Positions 8,396 through 15,620 of a stretch of 45,921 nucleotides of DNA are shown piece after piece (position 1 is the first letter of the stretch; every line of letters begins with the position of its first letter). The DNA is from Actinomycetes bacterium (GTDB taxonomy: Bacteria > Actinomycetota > Coriobacteriia > Coriobacteriales > Eggerthellaceae): contig JAEZDJ010000053.1 in the NCBI GenBank assembly GCA_023429565.1, positions 1-45,921 on the forward strand. Direction: 5' to 3'. The notes beneath the pieces are model-generated. The model worked only from the letters and a program-made list of their open reading frames with translations. It made no database searches and was not told where the DNA came from. Made by a program: the position numbers and the translations under genes.

Positions 8396-8764
8396 TCAGC
8401 CGAGGTCGTAGCCATCCGCGGAAAGCGCGTTTATATGGTGGCGAATCAGAGCCTTGGTATCGCCTATGATGAGCATATTCACGCAGTCGAACCGGACGGC
8501 GCCTTCGGGGATGTGCGGGTGGTCTGCTAGGTAGGCGGCCGCTATCCGCTCGAACTTCTTGCGGCTTGCCTTCTCAGGCCCGAGCCCATCGCCCTCGTTC
8601 CTGCGAATCCGGCAATCGATGAAGACTAGCTCGCCATCGTCGTCGGCTATGAAGTCGATCTTGTCTTTGCCGTGGGCCCAGCCTTTCTCGATGATCTCCA
8701 TCCCGCGACGGGTGAGAAACATTTCGATGCCGCGCAGTGCCTTGTCTTTGAGCGTTGCTTCCAT
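8396..8764 (-). CDS. YraN/UPF0102-like nuclease-fold protein
   Basis: This 122-residue protein has the layout of the UPF0102 (YraN) family, a small restriction-nuclease-like fold: an N-terminal helix pair, a central KDKIDFIADDDGELVFIDC strand region, and a C-terminal KKFERIAAAYLADHP helix. In typical members the active site is D...ExK (GEIDL, then FVEVKTR). Here D37 is kept, but the second half reads D50-C51-R52, so Glu and Lys are replaced by Asp and Arg. It may be inactive or an altered nuclease. The start ATG has AGGAGG five bases upstream. It is the element's own copy, on the same strand as the integrase. The family call is by pattern only. Confidence 0.65.
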   Translation of the reverse strand: MEATLKDKALRGIEMFLTRRGMEIIEKGWAHGKDKIDFIADDDGELVFIDCRIRRNEGDGLGPEKASRKKFERIAAAYLADHPHIPEGAVRFDCVNMLIIGDTKALIRHHINALSADGYDLG

Positions 8765-9025
8765 GGTGACCTCCTACCTGATTCGGCCCGCCCCCTGTGG
8801 GCGAACCTTGTAACTCGGAAGCCACCGGGGTTCTGGGTCAGTGCAAGGGGTAAAGACAAAACGCGTGAGCGCTTGAGTTTTTCGCTGGCATCCAACGAGC
8901 ATCTTCCCAGCTAAAAAGTTTTTGCGGCCCTTGCGCGCCATCCCAGGTTCCAGGTGAGCCTCTAGAGTTCAAGAGGACGCGCTTCAGGGGGTGTTGGCAT
9001 CTAGGTGGAGTCGAGCGGGACATCG
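8765..9025. other. Intergenic stretch with no gene recognised
   Basis: This stretch lies between the divergent YraN-like and TfoX-domain genes. It carries the AGGAGG ribosome site of the minus-strand gene at its left edge. I see no credible coding frame: the short frames crossing it lack ribosome sites. Confidence 0.5.
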
Positions 9026-9057
9026 TTGACAAGGGTACTTGAGTGGAAGCGTATACT
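9026..9057 (+). promoter_or_regulatory. Putative promoter of the TfoX-domain gene
   Basis: A perfect -35 TTGACA (9026-9031) and a TATACT -10 (9052-9057) precede the gene. The 20-base spacer is longer than the usual 17, so activity may depend on an activator. The -10 position rules out the upstream GTG at 9043 as the start codon. Confidence 0.4.
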
Positions 9058-9102
9058 TGTCCGCATCGCGGAACCGGAGACGTCAGAGAAAGGGCTGAAC
9101 GC

Positions 9103-9423
9103 ATGGCATCGAGTAAGGACTACTTGGCCTACGTCATGGATCTGCTGGCAGACGTGCCGGATGCAAGGTACCGGGCGATGATGGGCGAATACGTGCTGTA
9201 TGCGGGCGATAAGGTGTTCGGAGGGATATACGACGACCGCTTCCTGGTGAAGGGCATCCCCGCAGCAAAACGCCTGCTTCCCGACAGCGAACAGCAGATG
9301 CCCTATCCGGGCGCAAAGCCCATGCTATCCGTTACCATCGAAGACAAACGAGCTGTGGCAGAACTGGTGGCTGCCATGGTGCGCGAGCTGCCCCGACCGA
9401 AGAAGGAGCAGGACAGCAGATAG
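9103..9423 (+). CDS. TfoX N-terminal domain protein
   Basis: This 106-residue protein matches the TfoX/Sxy N-terminal domain: YLAYVMDLLADVPDARYRAM, then MGEYVLYAGDKVFGGIYDD, then a YPGAKPMLSV strand. In gamma-proteobacteria TfoX regulates competence. In Gram-positives these stand-alone domains are common and their role is unknown, so no competence function is claimed. The ATG at 9103 has GAGAAAGG about nine bases upstream and lies 46 bases after the -10 box. It is the only plus-strand gene between dinB and the XRE repressor. Confidence 0.85.
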   Translation: MASSKDYLAYVMDLLADVPDARYRAMMGEYVLYAGDKVFGGIYDDRFLVKGIPAAKRLLPDSEQQMPYPGAKPMLSVTIEDKRAVAELVAAMVRELPRPKKEQDSR

Positions 9424-9466
9424 GTCTTTTTGCAGACAAGCTTAATATGACATACGAACGAAGTGC

Positions 9467-9841
9467 TCATTCACGCGAGAGGTTCATCATGTCGGCCGCC
9501 TCGGAGACGCCCTTGGATACCTCCTTGCTGTCATAGCAGCCAAGGTCTTGGAGCATCGCTGTCAAAGAGCGCATCACGCTTCGCATTTCCGGGTCGAGCT
9601 CGTCCGCCGAATGGATGCGCCTCAGCTCTAGGTAGATCGCCTTGGCAGTATCTTTCATCCCCTTGTAGACACGCACGCTTGGCGAGACGTGAATCTGTGC
9701 GTCTTCAAGTTTAGCTATGATATAGTCCTGCTTCAGCATGCCGCTCATGGCAACAAGCTGGTCGATCCTGTCCCTCTCTTCGGGCGTTACGCGAAAGGCG
9801 ATCGTCACGCTTCTCTGTCTGGCGCTGTTGGGGCAAGGCAT
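9467..9841 (-). CDS. MobC-like / ribbon-helix-helix protein
   Basis: This is a 124-residue protein starting with a basic strand and helix typical of ribbon-helix-helix DNA-binding proteins: VTIAFRVTPEERDRIDQLVA, then MSGMLKQDYIIAKL. That layout is shared by MobC relaxosome proteins (R-V-T/S-P-E-E followed by a two-helix unit). The rest is helical and acidic with no motif I know. Its ATG overlaps the integrase stop codon by one base (TGATG on the minus strand), so its translation is coupled to the integrase. MobC near an integrase suggests a mobilisable element, yet no relaxase is visible in the window. An alternative is a regulator of integration. Confidence 0.6.
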   Translation of the reverse strand: MPCPNSARQRSVTIAFRVTPEERDRIDQLVAMSGMLKQDYIIAKLEDAQIHVSPSVRVYKGMKDTAKAIYLELRRIHSADELDPEMRSVMRSLTAMLQDLGCYDSKEVSKGVSEAADMMNLSRE

Positions 9842-10911
9842 CAGAGCTCGCCTCGCTCGACGTCAAGCGAGTTGGCCATGTCATGCTGCACGTCCGGGAA
9901 GAGATGCGCATAGCGATACGTGATGTCGATGCTCTCGTGTCCAAGGCGCTCAGCGATGGCAAGCGGAGTGTAGCCCATGTCTATGAGCAGCGAGACATGG
10001 CTGTGCCGCAGGTCATGCACGCGTATCTTCTTCACGCCTGCCGCCTCGCTGCAGCGCTTCATCTCGTTATGCAGGAAGCCCTTGGTGATCACGAAAATGC
10101 GCTCGTCTGGCCCCAATCCGCAGATCGAGCGCACGTACTCTTCGATCTCCTCACACAGAAACGACGGCATCACTATCGTGCGCACGGACTTGCGCGTCTT
10201 CGGCTCGGTAATCACGTCTTGCCCGCGGATGCGCTGGTACGACTTGGTGATATGCAGGATGTTCGCATCGAAGTCGAAGTCGGCGGGAGTCAGCGCCAAG
10301 AGTTCGCCAAGGCGGATCCCGCACCAATACAGCAACTCGAACGCATGGAACGAAGTCGGCTTGTCCATGGCGGCGCTCGAAAACCTCAAGTACTCGTCTT
10401 TCGTCCAAAACAGCATCTCCGTCGGCTTCTTCTCGCCCATAGGCGGCACGGCGAGCATGGGGCTCTTCCGGAGCCCATAGAAGCGCACGGCGTGGTTAAA
10501 GATGGCGCTTAGCTGGCTGTTGATGGTGCGCAAGTACGTTGGGGAGTACCCGCTCGCATCATCGCCATCCATCAAGGAGTTTTGCCAGCGCAAGATGTCT
10601 CGTCCGGTGATGTCGATCACTCGCATCCTGCCGAATGTGGGGAGTATCTTCTTCTCGATGATGTGCTGCTTGGTAAGCAGCGTGTTGAGCTTTAATCGGG
10701 GACGCAGGTCCTCCAGGTAGCGGTCCACGAAATCGGCAAGCGTCATCTCCATTGTTTCGCTGTAGTAGTCCAGGAATTCGCGCTCCCACACATGCGCTTC
10801 GCCCTCCGTCTTGAACCCTCGCTTGGTCTTGTGGCGGCGCTTGCCGGTTGCATCCCGGTAATGAAACGTCGAATACCACGTTCCAGATTCGTCGTTCCTA
10901 AAGACTGTCAT
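9841..10911 (-). CDS. int: Tyrosine-type site-specific integrase
   Basis: This is a 356-residue integrase that inserts and excises the element. Its domains are an AP2-like arm-binding N-terminus (about 1-50, GTWYSTFHYRDATGKRR), a SAM-like core-binding domain (about 55-150), and a catalytic domain. The catalytic residues are visible: R200 in GIRLGELLAL, K238 in TEPKTRKS, H299 and R302 in HDLRHSH, H325 in RLGHESI, and the nucleophile Y334 in TYRYAHLF. The arm-binding domain predicts short repeats near the attachment site, and such repeats occur beside guaA. The gene starts inside the excisionase-like gene (14-base overlap) and ends at the MobC-like start, forming one minus-strand operon under the XRE-controlled promoter. 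Confidence 0.95.
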   Translation of the reverse strand: MTVFRNDESGTWYSTFHYRDATGKRRHKTKRGFKTEGEAHVWEREFLDYYSETMEMTLADFVDRYLEDLRPRLKLNTLLTKQHIIEKKILPTFGRMRVIDITGRDILRWQNSLMDGDDASGYSPTYLRTINSQLSAIFNHAVRFYGLRKSPMLAVPPMGEKKPTEMLFWTKDEYLRFSSAAMDKPTSFHAFELLYWCGIRLGELLALTPADFDFDANILHITKSYQRIRGQDVITEPKTRKSVRTIVMPSFLCEEIEEYVRSICGLGPDERIFVITKGFLHNEMKRCSEAAGVKKIRVHDLRHSHVSLLIDMGYTPLAIAERLGHESIDITYRYAHLFPDVQHDMANSLDVERGEL

Positions 10912-11107
10912 GATCTTCCACCTTATCGCCTCCGAAATCGAAGAAGCGGTATTCGTAGTAGTCGCGGTTCACCTTTCCCGGCAAGGTTGCGTAGCCCTGG
11001 TCTTCTAGCTCCCCGTTGAGCATGCGGATGATGCGATAGGCATAGCCCATCGACACAGATAGTTCTTGGGATACCTCTTGGGCCGTGATCATTCTCTTTG
11101 ATCCCAT
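10898..11107 (-). CDS. Excisionase-like helix-turn-helix protein
   Basis: This is a 69-residue HTH protein directly upstream of and overlapping int. The N-terminal half, ITAQEVSQELSVSMGYAYRI followed by IRMLNGELEDQGY, is a winged-helix pattern seen in excisionases of Gram-positive integrative elements. The remainder has GKVNRDYYEYRFF, also typical of these. It likely directs the integrase toward excision. The ATG (complement of 11105-11107) has AAAGGAAG upstream. It is the first gene of the leftward operon, so its level would follow XRE repression. Confidence 0.8.
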   Translation of the reverse strand: MGSKRMITAQEVSQELSVSMGYAYRIIRMLNGELEDQGYATLPGKVNRDYYEYRFFDFGGDKVEDHDSL

Positions 11108-11126
11108 TTCATCTTCCTTTCGATAT

Positions 11127-11209
11127 AGAACGATTCTGTTCTGTAGTGCTGATTGTCACTATAGTAGAACGTTTTTGTTCGGTCAATACATATAGCACGA
11201 TATTGTTCT
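11127..11209. promoter_or_regulatory. Three operator repeats of the XRE repressor, with divergent promoters
   Basis: Three 16-base partial palindromes AGAAC-N6-GTTCT lie at 11127-11142, 11166-11181 (AGAAC/GTTCG) and 11194-11209 (AGCAC/GTTCT). The third overlaps a perfect rightward -10 TATAAT at 11209-11214 in front of the XRE gene. The second fills the spacer of the leftward promoter. This is the layout of a phage-type repressor switch; the binding protein is inferred to be the adjacent XRE protein. Confidence 0.7.
11158..11186 (-). promoter_or_regulatory. Leftward promoter of the excisionase-integrase operon
   Basis: On the minus strand TTGACC (complement of 11181-11186) and TATAGT (complement of 11158-11163) are separated by exactly 17 bases. 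Operator 2 lies inside that spacer, so repressor binding would shut off xis, int and the MobC-like gene. Confidence 0.7.
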
Positions 11210-11245
11210 ATAATGACCTGTATCGAACGCAATGAAGGGAAGCGC

Positions 11246-11671
11246 ATGGACGTAGGGCGGTTCATAAGGGCTCGCCGCAAGAGCCTTGGATTAACGCAGC
11301 AGCAGCTTGCAGGGGCTGTCGGCTGCACCGATGCGGCAATCCGCAATTACGAGAGCAACTCGCGCACTCTTAAAGGCGACACCCTCGAGAAGATGGCAGA
11401 GGCGCTAGATGTTGCTCCCTCAATGCTGGTCGATTACGGCATAAACGATGCCCGCGGCCTTCTTTCGCTGGTGCTTCAGCTAGAAAGCGAGTTCGGTCTC
11501 ATGCCTGTGCAAAGCGGCGAGGGCCTTGCCATTGGCATGGCGCATAGCTCCGAGGCGGCGCCGAAGCTGCAGGCTGCGCTCACGGCGTGGCAGAGACAGC
11601 GTGAGGCGCTTGATGCCGGAGAGATAACCCTGCCCGAATACGAATCGTGGAAGGCGGGGTTCGAGGCTTAG
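11246..11671 (+). CDS. XRE-family (cI-like) transcriptional repressor
   Basis: This is a 141-residue regulator. The N-terminal HTH_3 domain (about 1-65) shows FIRARRKSLGLTQQQLAGAV and TDAAIRNYESNSR. The C-terminal half is helical with no peptidase motif, so this is not a self-cleaving LexA-type repressor. The ATG at 11246 has GAAGGGA five bases upstream; an earlier ATG at 11213 overlaps the -10 box and is rejected. It is divergent from the xis-int operon, and three AGAAC-N6-GTTCT repeats between them are its probable operators, so it should repress excision and probably itself. The stop lies 11 bases before a YjdF-family gene, a likely two-gene operon. Confidence 0.85.
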   Translation: MDVGRFIRARRKSLGLTQQQLAGAVGCTDAAIRNYESNSRTLKGDTLEKMAEALDVAPSMLVDYGINDARGLLSLVLQLESEFGLMPVQSGEGLAIGMAHSSEAAPKLQAALTAWQRQREALDAGEITLPEYESWKAGFEA

Positions 11672-11682
11672 AGGGCACCGTT

Positions 11683-12102
11683 ATGAGCTATTGCAAGCTA
11701 ACCATCTGCTTCGAGAAGCCCTTCTGGATTGGGCTAGTCGAAACCGAAGACGACGCCGGGCGCTACCAGGTGGCGAAGCATACGTTCGGCCCCGAACCGA
11801 CTGACCCAGAGGTGGCGGAATTCATACGCGACCATTGGAGCGCACTGCGCTTCACCAACCAGCTGCAAGTCGAGAAGGTCGGCGGGAAGAAGATGAGCCA
11901 CAAGCGCATGCAGCGCATTATCGCGAAAGAGATTGCGGCCAATGCCCGAAGCGGCACGAAAGCCCAGCAGGCCATCGCAGAAGCGCGCGACGAGCATAAG
12001 CTGCAAGCGCGCAAGGAAGGCAAGGAGCAGCGCGAAGAGCAGCAGCGCGTTCGCTTCGAGCAGAAGCAGGCCAAGCGAAAGCAAAAGCATCGCGGTCATT
12101 AA
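11683..12102 (+). CDS. YjdF-family protein (DUF2992)
   Basis: This is a 139-residue protein of the YjdF/DUF2992 family, recognised from KLTICFEKPFWIGLVE, then HTFGPEPTDPEVAEFI, and the very basic, helical C-terminal tail rich in K, R, Q and E (from about residue 70). The biochemical function is unknown. In Bacillus the gene is preceded by an azaaromatic-sensing riboswitch, but here it directly follows the XRE gene with 11 bases between, leaving no room for one. The ATG at 11683 has GAGGG about seven bases upstream. Its position between the repressor and the attachment region makes it the last gene of the element on the guaA side. Confidence 0.85.
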   Translation: MSYCKLTICFEKPFWIGLVETEDDAGRYQVAKHTFGPEPTDPEVAEFIRDHWSALRFTNQLQVEKVGGKKMSHKRMQRIIAKEIAANARSGTKAQQAIAEARDEHKLQARKEGKEQREEQQRVRFEQKQAKRKQKHRGH

Positions 12103-12513
12103 GCGAAAGTCCTGCTCAAAACATGAATAATAGTTTTGTGCCATCTATCTGGGCAAACGTATTTTTTGAGACCAAATCAGCCCTCGAAAAGCAAGTTGAG
12201 ACCACTTTGAGACCACTTTTTGAACGGTAGATTTCAAACGGGTGCTTGGGGTGGTCTCAAATCTGCAGCAGCTTGTGAATAGCGTGAATGGCGTTTTTCC
12301 GCGGTGGCTTGCAGCGTTCCTCTTGAACTGATTCCAGGTAACGCTTGATATGTAATCGCAGGTCGGAGGGTATAAAGAAACCCCCTCCTGACTACTCGGG
12401 AAGGGGCAGAATCTTGAGACCAAATTAGAGGATTTCAGGTGGCTTGCACTAACGCCCAATCACTTCCAACAACATGGGAGAACGCTATTTACGGGGTCGA
12501 AAAACGCCTCGGA
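12103..12513. other. Gene-free attachment-type region at the guaA 3' end
   Basis: These 411 bases lie between the last element gene and the guaA stop codon and hold no credible gene. They are more AT-rich than the flanks and contain five copies of a nine-base motif. The 3' end of guaA is a known integration site for tyrosine integrase islands, so this is where one attachment junction is expected. The core is probably the final guaA codons from 12514 onward. A second copy of that guaA end was not found in the window, so the other junction must lie to the left of it. Confidence 0.6.
12166..12422. repeat. Five TTGAGACCA repeats, candidate integrase arm sites
   Basis: TTGAGACCA occurs at 12166-12174, 12196-12204, 12207-12215 and 12414-12422, and inverted (TGGTCTCAA) at 12252-12260. 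Copies two and three are 11 bases apart, one helical turn. The first and last are extended to an identical TTGAGACCAAAT. Short spaced repeats on one side of the core are what arm-binding integrases use. Confidence 0.6.
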
Positions 12514-14115
12514 TTATTCCCACTCAATCGTCGCCGGTGGCTTGCTCGTGATGTCGTATGCCACGCGGTTGACTCCGGGCACCTCGGCCACGATCCTGCT
12601 TGACACGCGCGTCAGCACCTCGTAGGGGAGCTTCGCCCAGTCGGCCGTCATGGCGTCGCTGCTCTCCACGGCGCGCAGGATGATGGGGTGCGCGTAGGTG
12701 CGCTCGTCGCCCATGACGCCCACGCTGCGCACGTCGGGCAGCACGGCGAAGTACTGCCACACGCTGTGCTCGCTGTTGCGCTCGCCGGTCTCCTCGAACA
12801 GGCGCGCGTTGTAGGCGTCCAGCTCCTCGCGCACGATGGCGTCGGCGTTCTTCAGGATCTCCAGCTTCTCGGGGCTCACGGCGCCGATGATGCGGATGGC
12901 CAGGCCGGGGCCGGGGAAGGGTTGGCGGTGCACAATGTGGTCGGGCAGTCCCAATGCCGTTCCCAGTGCGCGCACCTCGTCCTTGAAGAAGTGGTCCAAG
13001 GGCTCAATCAGGTCAAAATGAACGCCTTCGGGGAAGGGGATGAGGTTGTGGTGGCTCTTGATGGTGGACGCCTTGCCGCCCGTCTTGCGGGCGCCGCTCT
13101 CGATGATGTCGGGGTAGATGGTGCCCTGGGCCAGGAACTGCACGCCGTCGAGCTTCTGGGCCTCGTCGAAGAACACGCGCCAGAACTCGGTGCCGATGAT
13201 GCGGCGCTTCTCCTCGGGATCGACCACGCCGTCCAGCAGCGCCGCGTAGCGGTCTTCCGCATGGACGTGCACGAAGTCCACGTCGAACTGCGTGGTGAAC
13301 ACGGCCTCAACCTCTTCGGGCTCGTTCTTGCGCAGCAGTCCATGGTTCACGAACACGCAAGTCAGCTGCTTGCCGATGGCGCGTGCACACAGCGCGGCCA
13401 CCACCGACGAGTCCACGCCGCCCGAAAGCCCCAGGATGACGCGATTCGATCCCACCTGCTCGCGGATGGCGGCAACGGAGTCCTCGATGATGGAGTCCAT
13501 GGTCCACGAAGCCTCAAGCCCGCAGATGTCAAACAGGAAGTTGCTCAGCATCTGGTTGCCGTGGGGTGTGTGACGCACCTCGGGGTGGAACTGCGTGGCG
13601 TAGAGCTTGCGCTCCGGGCATTCCATGGAGGCGATGGGGCACGTGTCGGTTGACGCCGTGACCACGAATCCCTCCGGCACGGCGCTCACGGCGTCGCGGT
13701 GGCTCATCCACACGGTCTGCTCGGCCGGGGTCTCGCCGTACAGGGCCGAAGAAACTCCCTCGCAACGCGTCAGGGCCGCCGGGCCGTATTCGCCCTTGTC
13801 GGTATGGCCGACCGCGCCGCCCAGGCACACGGCCATGATCTGCTGTCCGTAGCAGAAGCCCAGCACCGGAATGCCCAGCCCCAGGATCGCGGGGTCGAGG
13901 GAGGGCGCGTCCTCGGCGTAGACGCTGGCCGGGCCACCCGACAGGATGATGGCCGCCGGCGCCAGCTCGCGCACCTCGGCGGCCGTGACGTCGCACGGCA
14001 CAATTTCCGAATACACATGCAAGTCGCGCACGCGGCGGGCGATCAGCTGCCCGTACTGCGCGCCGAAGTCGACGACGATGACCTTCTGGGTGGGTTGGGC
14101 GGCGCTCTGCTGCAC
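12514..14115 (-). CDS. guaA: GMP synthase (glutamine-hydrolysing)
   Basis: GMP synthase converts XMP, glutamine and ATP into GMP, the last step of guanine nucleotide synthesis. The 533-residue protein has an N-terminal class I amidotransferase domain with VVDFGAQYGQLIARR, the oxyanion SGGP, the nucleophile C88 in GFCYGQQ, and the His-Glu pair in QFHPEV. It is followed by the ATP pyrophosphatase domain with P-loop GLSGGVDSSV and the conserved C-terminal KPPATIEWE. The start is GTG (complement of 14113-14115) with AAGGAG five bases upstream. The gene ends intact at 12514 despite the element next to it, as expected when an element regenerates the 3' end of its target. Confidence 0.98.
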   Translation of the reverse strand: MQQSAAQPTQKVIVVDFGAQYGQLIARRVRDLHVYSEIVPCDVTAAEVRELAPAAIILSGGPASVYAEDAPSLDPAILGLGIPVLGFCYGQQIMAVCLGGAVGHTDKGEYGPAALTRCEGVSSALYGETPAEQTVWMSHRDAVSAVPEGFVVTASTDTCPIASMECPERKLYATQFHPEVRHTPHGNQMLSNFLFDICGLEASWTMDSIIEDSVAAIREQVGSNRVILGLSGGVDSSVVAALCARAIGKQLTCVFVNHGLLRKNEPEEVEAVFTTQFDVDFVHVHAEDRYAALLDGVVDPEEKRRIIGTEFWRVFFDEAQKLDGVQFLAQGTIYPDIIESGARKTGGKASTIKSHHNLIPFPEGVHFDLIEPLDHFFKDEVRALGTALGLPDHIVHRQPFPGPGLAIRIIGAVSPEKLEILKNADAIVREELDAYNARLFEETGERNSEHSVWQYFAVLPDVRSVGVMGDERTYAHPIILRAVESSDAMTADWAKLPYEVLTRVSSRIVAEVPGVNRVAYDITSKPPATIEWE

Positions 14116-14150
14116 GGTGGCTCCTTGTCTCGGTTCGCTTGTGTTGAACC

Positions 14151-14156
14151 ATTATA
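14151..14156 (-). promoter_or_regulatory. Putative guaA -10 box
   Basis: On the minus strand TATAAT (complement of 14151-14156) lies 35 bases before the GTG start. No good -35 hexamer is seen at 16-18 bases, so the assignment rests on the -10 alone. Confidence 0.35.
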
Positions 14157-14290
14157 AGCAAACGTGTGTATTTCCCGGACGTTGCGGCGCCCCCTCCACT
14201 TTCGAATCACATCACCGGGCGATCATGGTACGATGCCCCTCGTGGCATAACGTCAAACTGTTCCCGAGACACTCCCAGAGGCATGCATAT

Positions 14291-15226
14291 ATGATCATCG
14301 AAGTTCTGAAGTCCCTCCTCCTCGGCATTGTGGAGGGCATCACCGAATGGCTGCCCATCTCCTCGACCGGGCACATGATCCTGGTGGACGAATTCGTCAA
14401 GCTGCAGGTGTCGGACCAGTTCCTCGCCCTGTTCCTCGTGGTCATCCAGCTCGGCGCCATCCTGGCCGTGCTCATCTTGTACTTTCACAAGCTCAACCCG
14501 TTCTCTCCCAAGAAGACCCCGCGCGAGCGCAAGAGCACCTGGCGTTTGTGGGGCATGGTTGCCGTGGGATGCATTCCCGCCGCCATTTTGGGAATGCTGT
14601 TCGACGATTGGGTCAACGAGCATTTCTACAACAAGATCACCGTGGCCACGACGCTCATCGTCTACGGCGTGATATTCATCGTCCTCGAGCGGCGCAACCG
14701 CCGCCGCCTTCGCGAGGCCGAGGCCGCGCTCGAGGCGCCGCGGGGGCGCCATGCCCGCGTGTCGCAGGCGGACGTGGCGGCACAGGCCGAGGCGTCGCTG
14801 TTCAAGATCAACGACGTCGACGAGATCGACTGGAAGACGGCGCTCAAAATCGGATGCTTCCAGGTGCTGGCCATGATCCCCGGAACCAGCCGTTCGGGCT
14901 CCACCATCATCGGCGGCATGCTTGCGGGCTGTTCGCGCACCGCGGCCACCGAGTTCACGTTCTTCCTGGCCATTCCCGTCATGCTGGGCTGGGGCCTCGT
15001 GAAGGCCGTGAAGTTTGCCTTGGCTGGCCTTGCCATGACGCAGACCGAGATCGTCGTGCTCGTCGTGGGCGTGCTCTCCGCCTTCATCGTGTCAATCCTG
15101 TCCATCAAGTTCCTCATGGGCTACATCAAGAAGAACGACTTCACGGTGTTCGGCTGGTACCGCATTGTGGTGGGCCTTCTGGTCATCGGTTATTTCGTCC
15201 TCGAATCGATGGGCCTGCTGCCGTAG
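14291..15226 (+). CDS. uppP: Undecaprenyl-diphosphatase
   Basis: This integral membrane phosphatase recycles undecaprenyl pyrophosphate to the monophosphate carrier of peptidoglycan synthesis and is often linked to bacitracin tolerance. The 311-residue protein has the two family signatures: EGITEWLPISSTGHM near the N-terminus (Glu-rich catalytic loop) and PGTSRSGSTI in the second half, with about eight hydrophobic helices. An insertion of roughly 50 mostly polar residues (from about RRRLREAEAAL) separates the two halves and is longer than in many homologues. The ATG at 14291 has AGAGG nine bases upstream; the frame continues open far upstream over guaA, but that part is shadow. It is divergent from guaA. 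Confidence 0.96.
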   Translation: MIIEVLKSLLLGIVEGITEWLPISSTGHMILVDEFVKLQVSDQFLALFLVVIQLGAILAVLILYFHKLNPFSPKKTPRERKSTWRLWGMVAVGCIPAAILGMLFDDWVNEHFYNKITVATTLIVYGVIFIVLERRNRRRLREAEAALEAPRGRHARVSQADVAAQAEASLFKINDVDEIDWKTALKIGCFQVLAMIPGTSRSGSTIIGGMLAGCSRTAATEFTFFLAIPVMLGWGLVKAVKFALAGLAMTQTEIVVLVVGVLSAFIVSILSIKFLMGYIKKNDFTVFGWYRIVVGLLVIGYFVLESMGLLP

Positions 15227-15338
15227 CGCGGTTCCTTCCGCGGGCCGCTTTTGCTATCATGTTCCCCACACGAGGGCTGTGTGCCACTGGGCATCCGGCC
15301 ATGCTCGTTACCGCTTTATGATTGTGAGAGGAAAGCCG

Positions 15339-15620
15339 ATGTCTGAGGAAAGCAACTCCTTCCCGGAGATACAAGAACATCGTGCCAAGATTGACGAGAT
15401 CGATCGTCAGGTCGTCGCGCTCCTGAACAAGCGTGCCGGCCATTCGCTGGTCATCCGCGGGCTCAAGCCTGGCGCCCATCTGGGCCTGTATGATCCCAAG
15501 CGCGAAGAGGAGATTTTCGCGAAGGTGAACAGCTATAACGAGGGTCCCCTGTACAACGAGAACCTGCGTGAGATATATGCGGCCATTCTCAAGGTGATGA
15601 AGGAGACTCCGTCGGTATGA
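15339..15620 (+). CDS. Chorismate mutase (AroQ type)
   Basis: This enzyme rearranges chorismate to prephenate, the branch to phenylalanine and tyrosine. The 93-residue all-helical protein matches the AroQ fold: IDEIDRQVVALLNKRAGHS in helix 1 (catalytic Arg), then LYDPKREEEIFAKVN, and a last helix LREIYAAILKVMKE. It is a free-standing domain of usual length. The ATG at 15339 has GAGAGG about seven bases upstream. Its stop overlaps the DAHP synthase start by four bases (ATGA), so the two are translationally coupled. In several bacteria such a pair forms a regulatory complex in which the mutase confers feedback control. Confidence 0.92.
   Translation: MSEESNSFPEIQEHRAKIDEIDRQVVALLNKRAGHSLVIRGLKPGAHLGLYDPKREEEIFAKVNSYNEGPLYNENLREIYAAILKVMKETPSV

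Noticed and set aside
11683..12102. yjdF riboswitch upstream of the YjdF-family gene
   Set aside because: Only 11 bases separate the gene from the XRE stop codon, too little for an aptamer.
12688..13653. 321-codon plus-strand frame inside guaA
   Set aside because: It is a shadow of the guaA codons, with no start signal.
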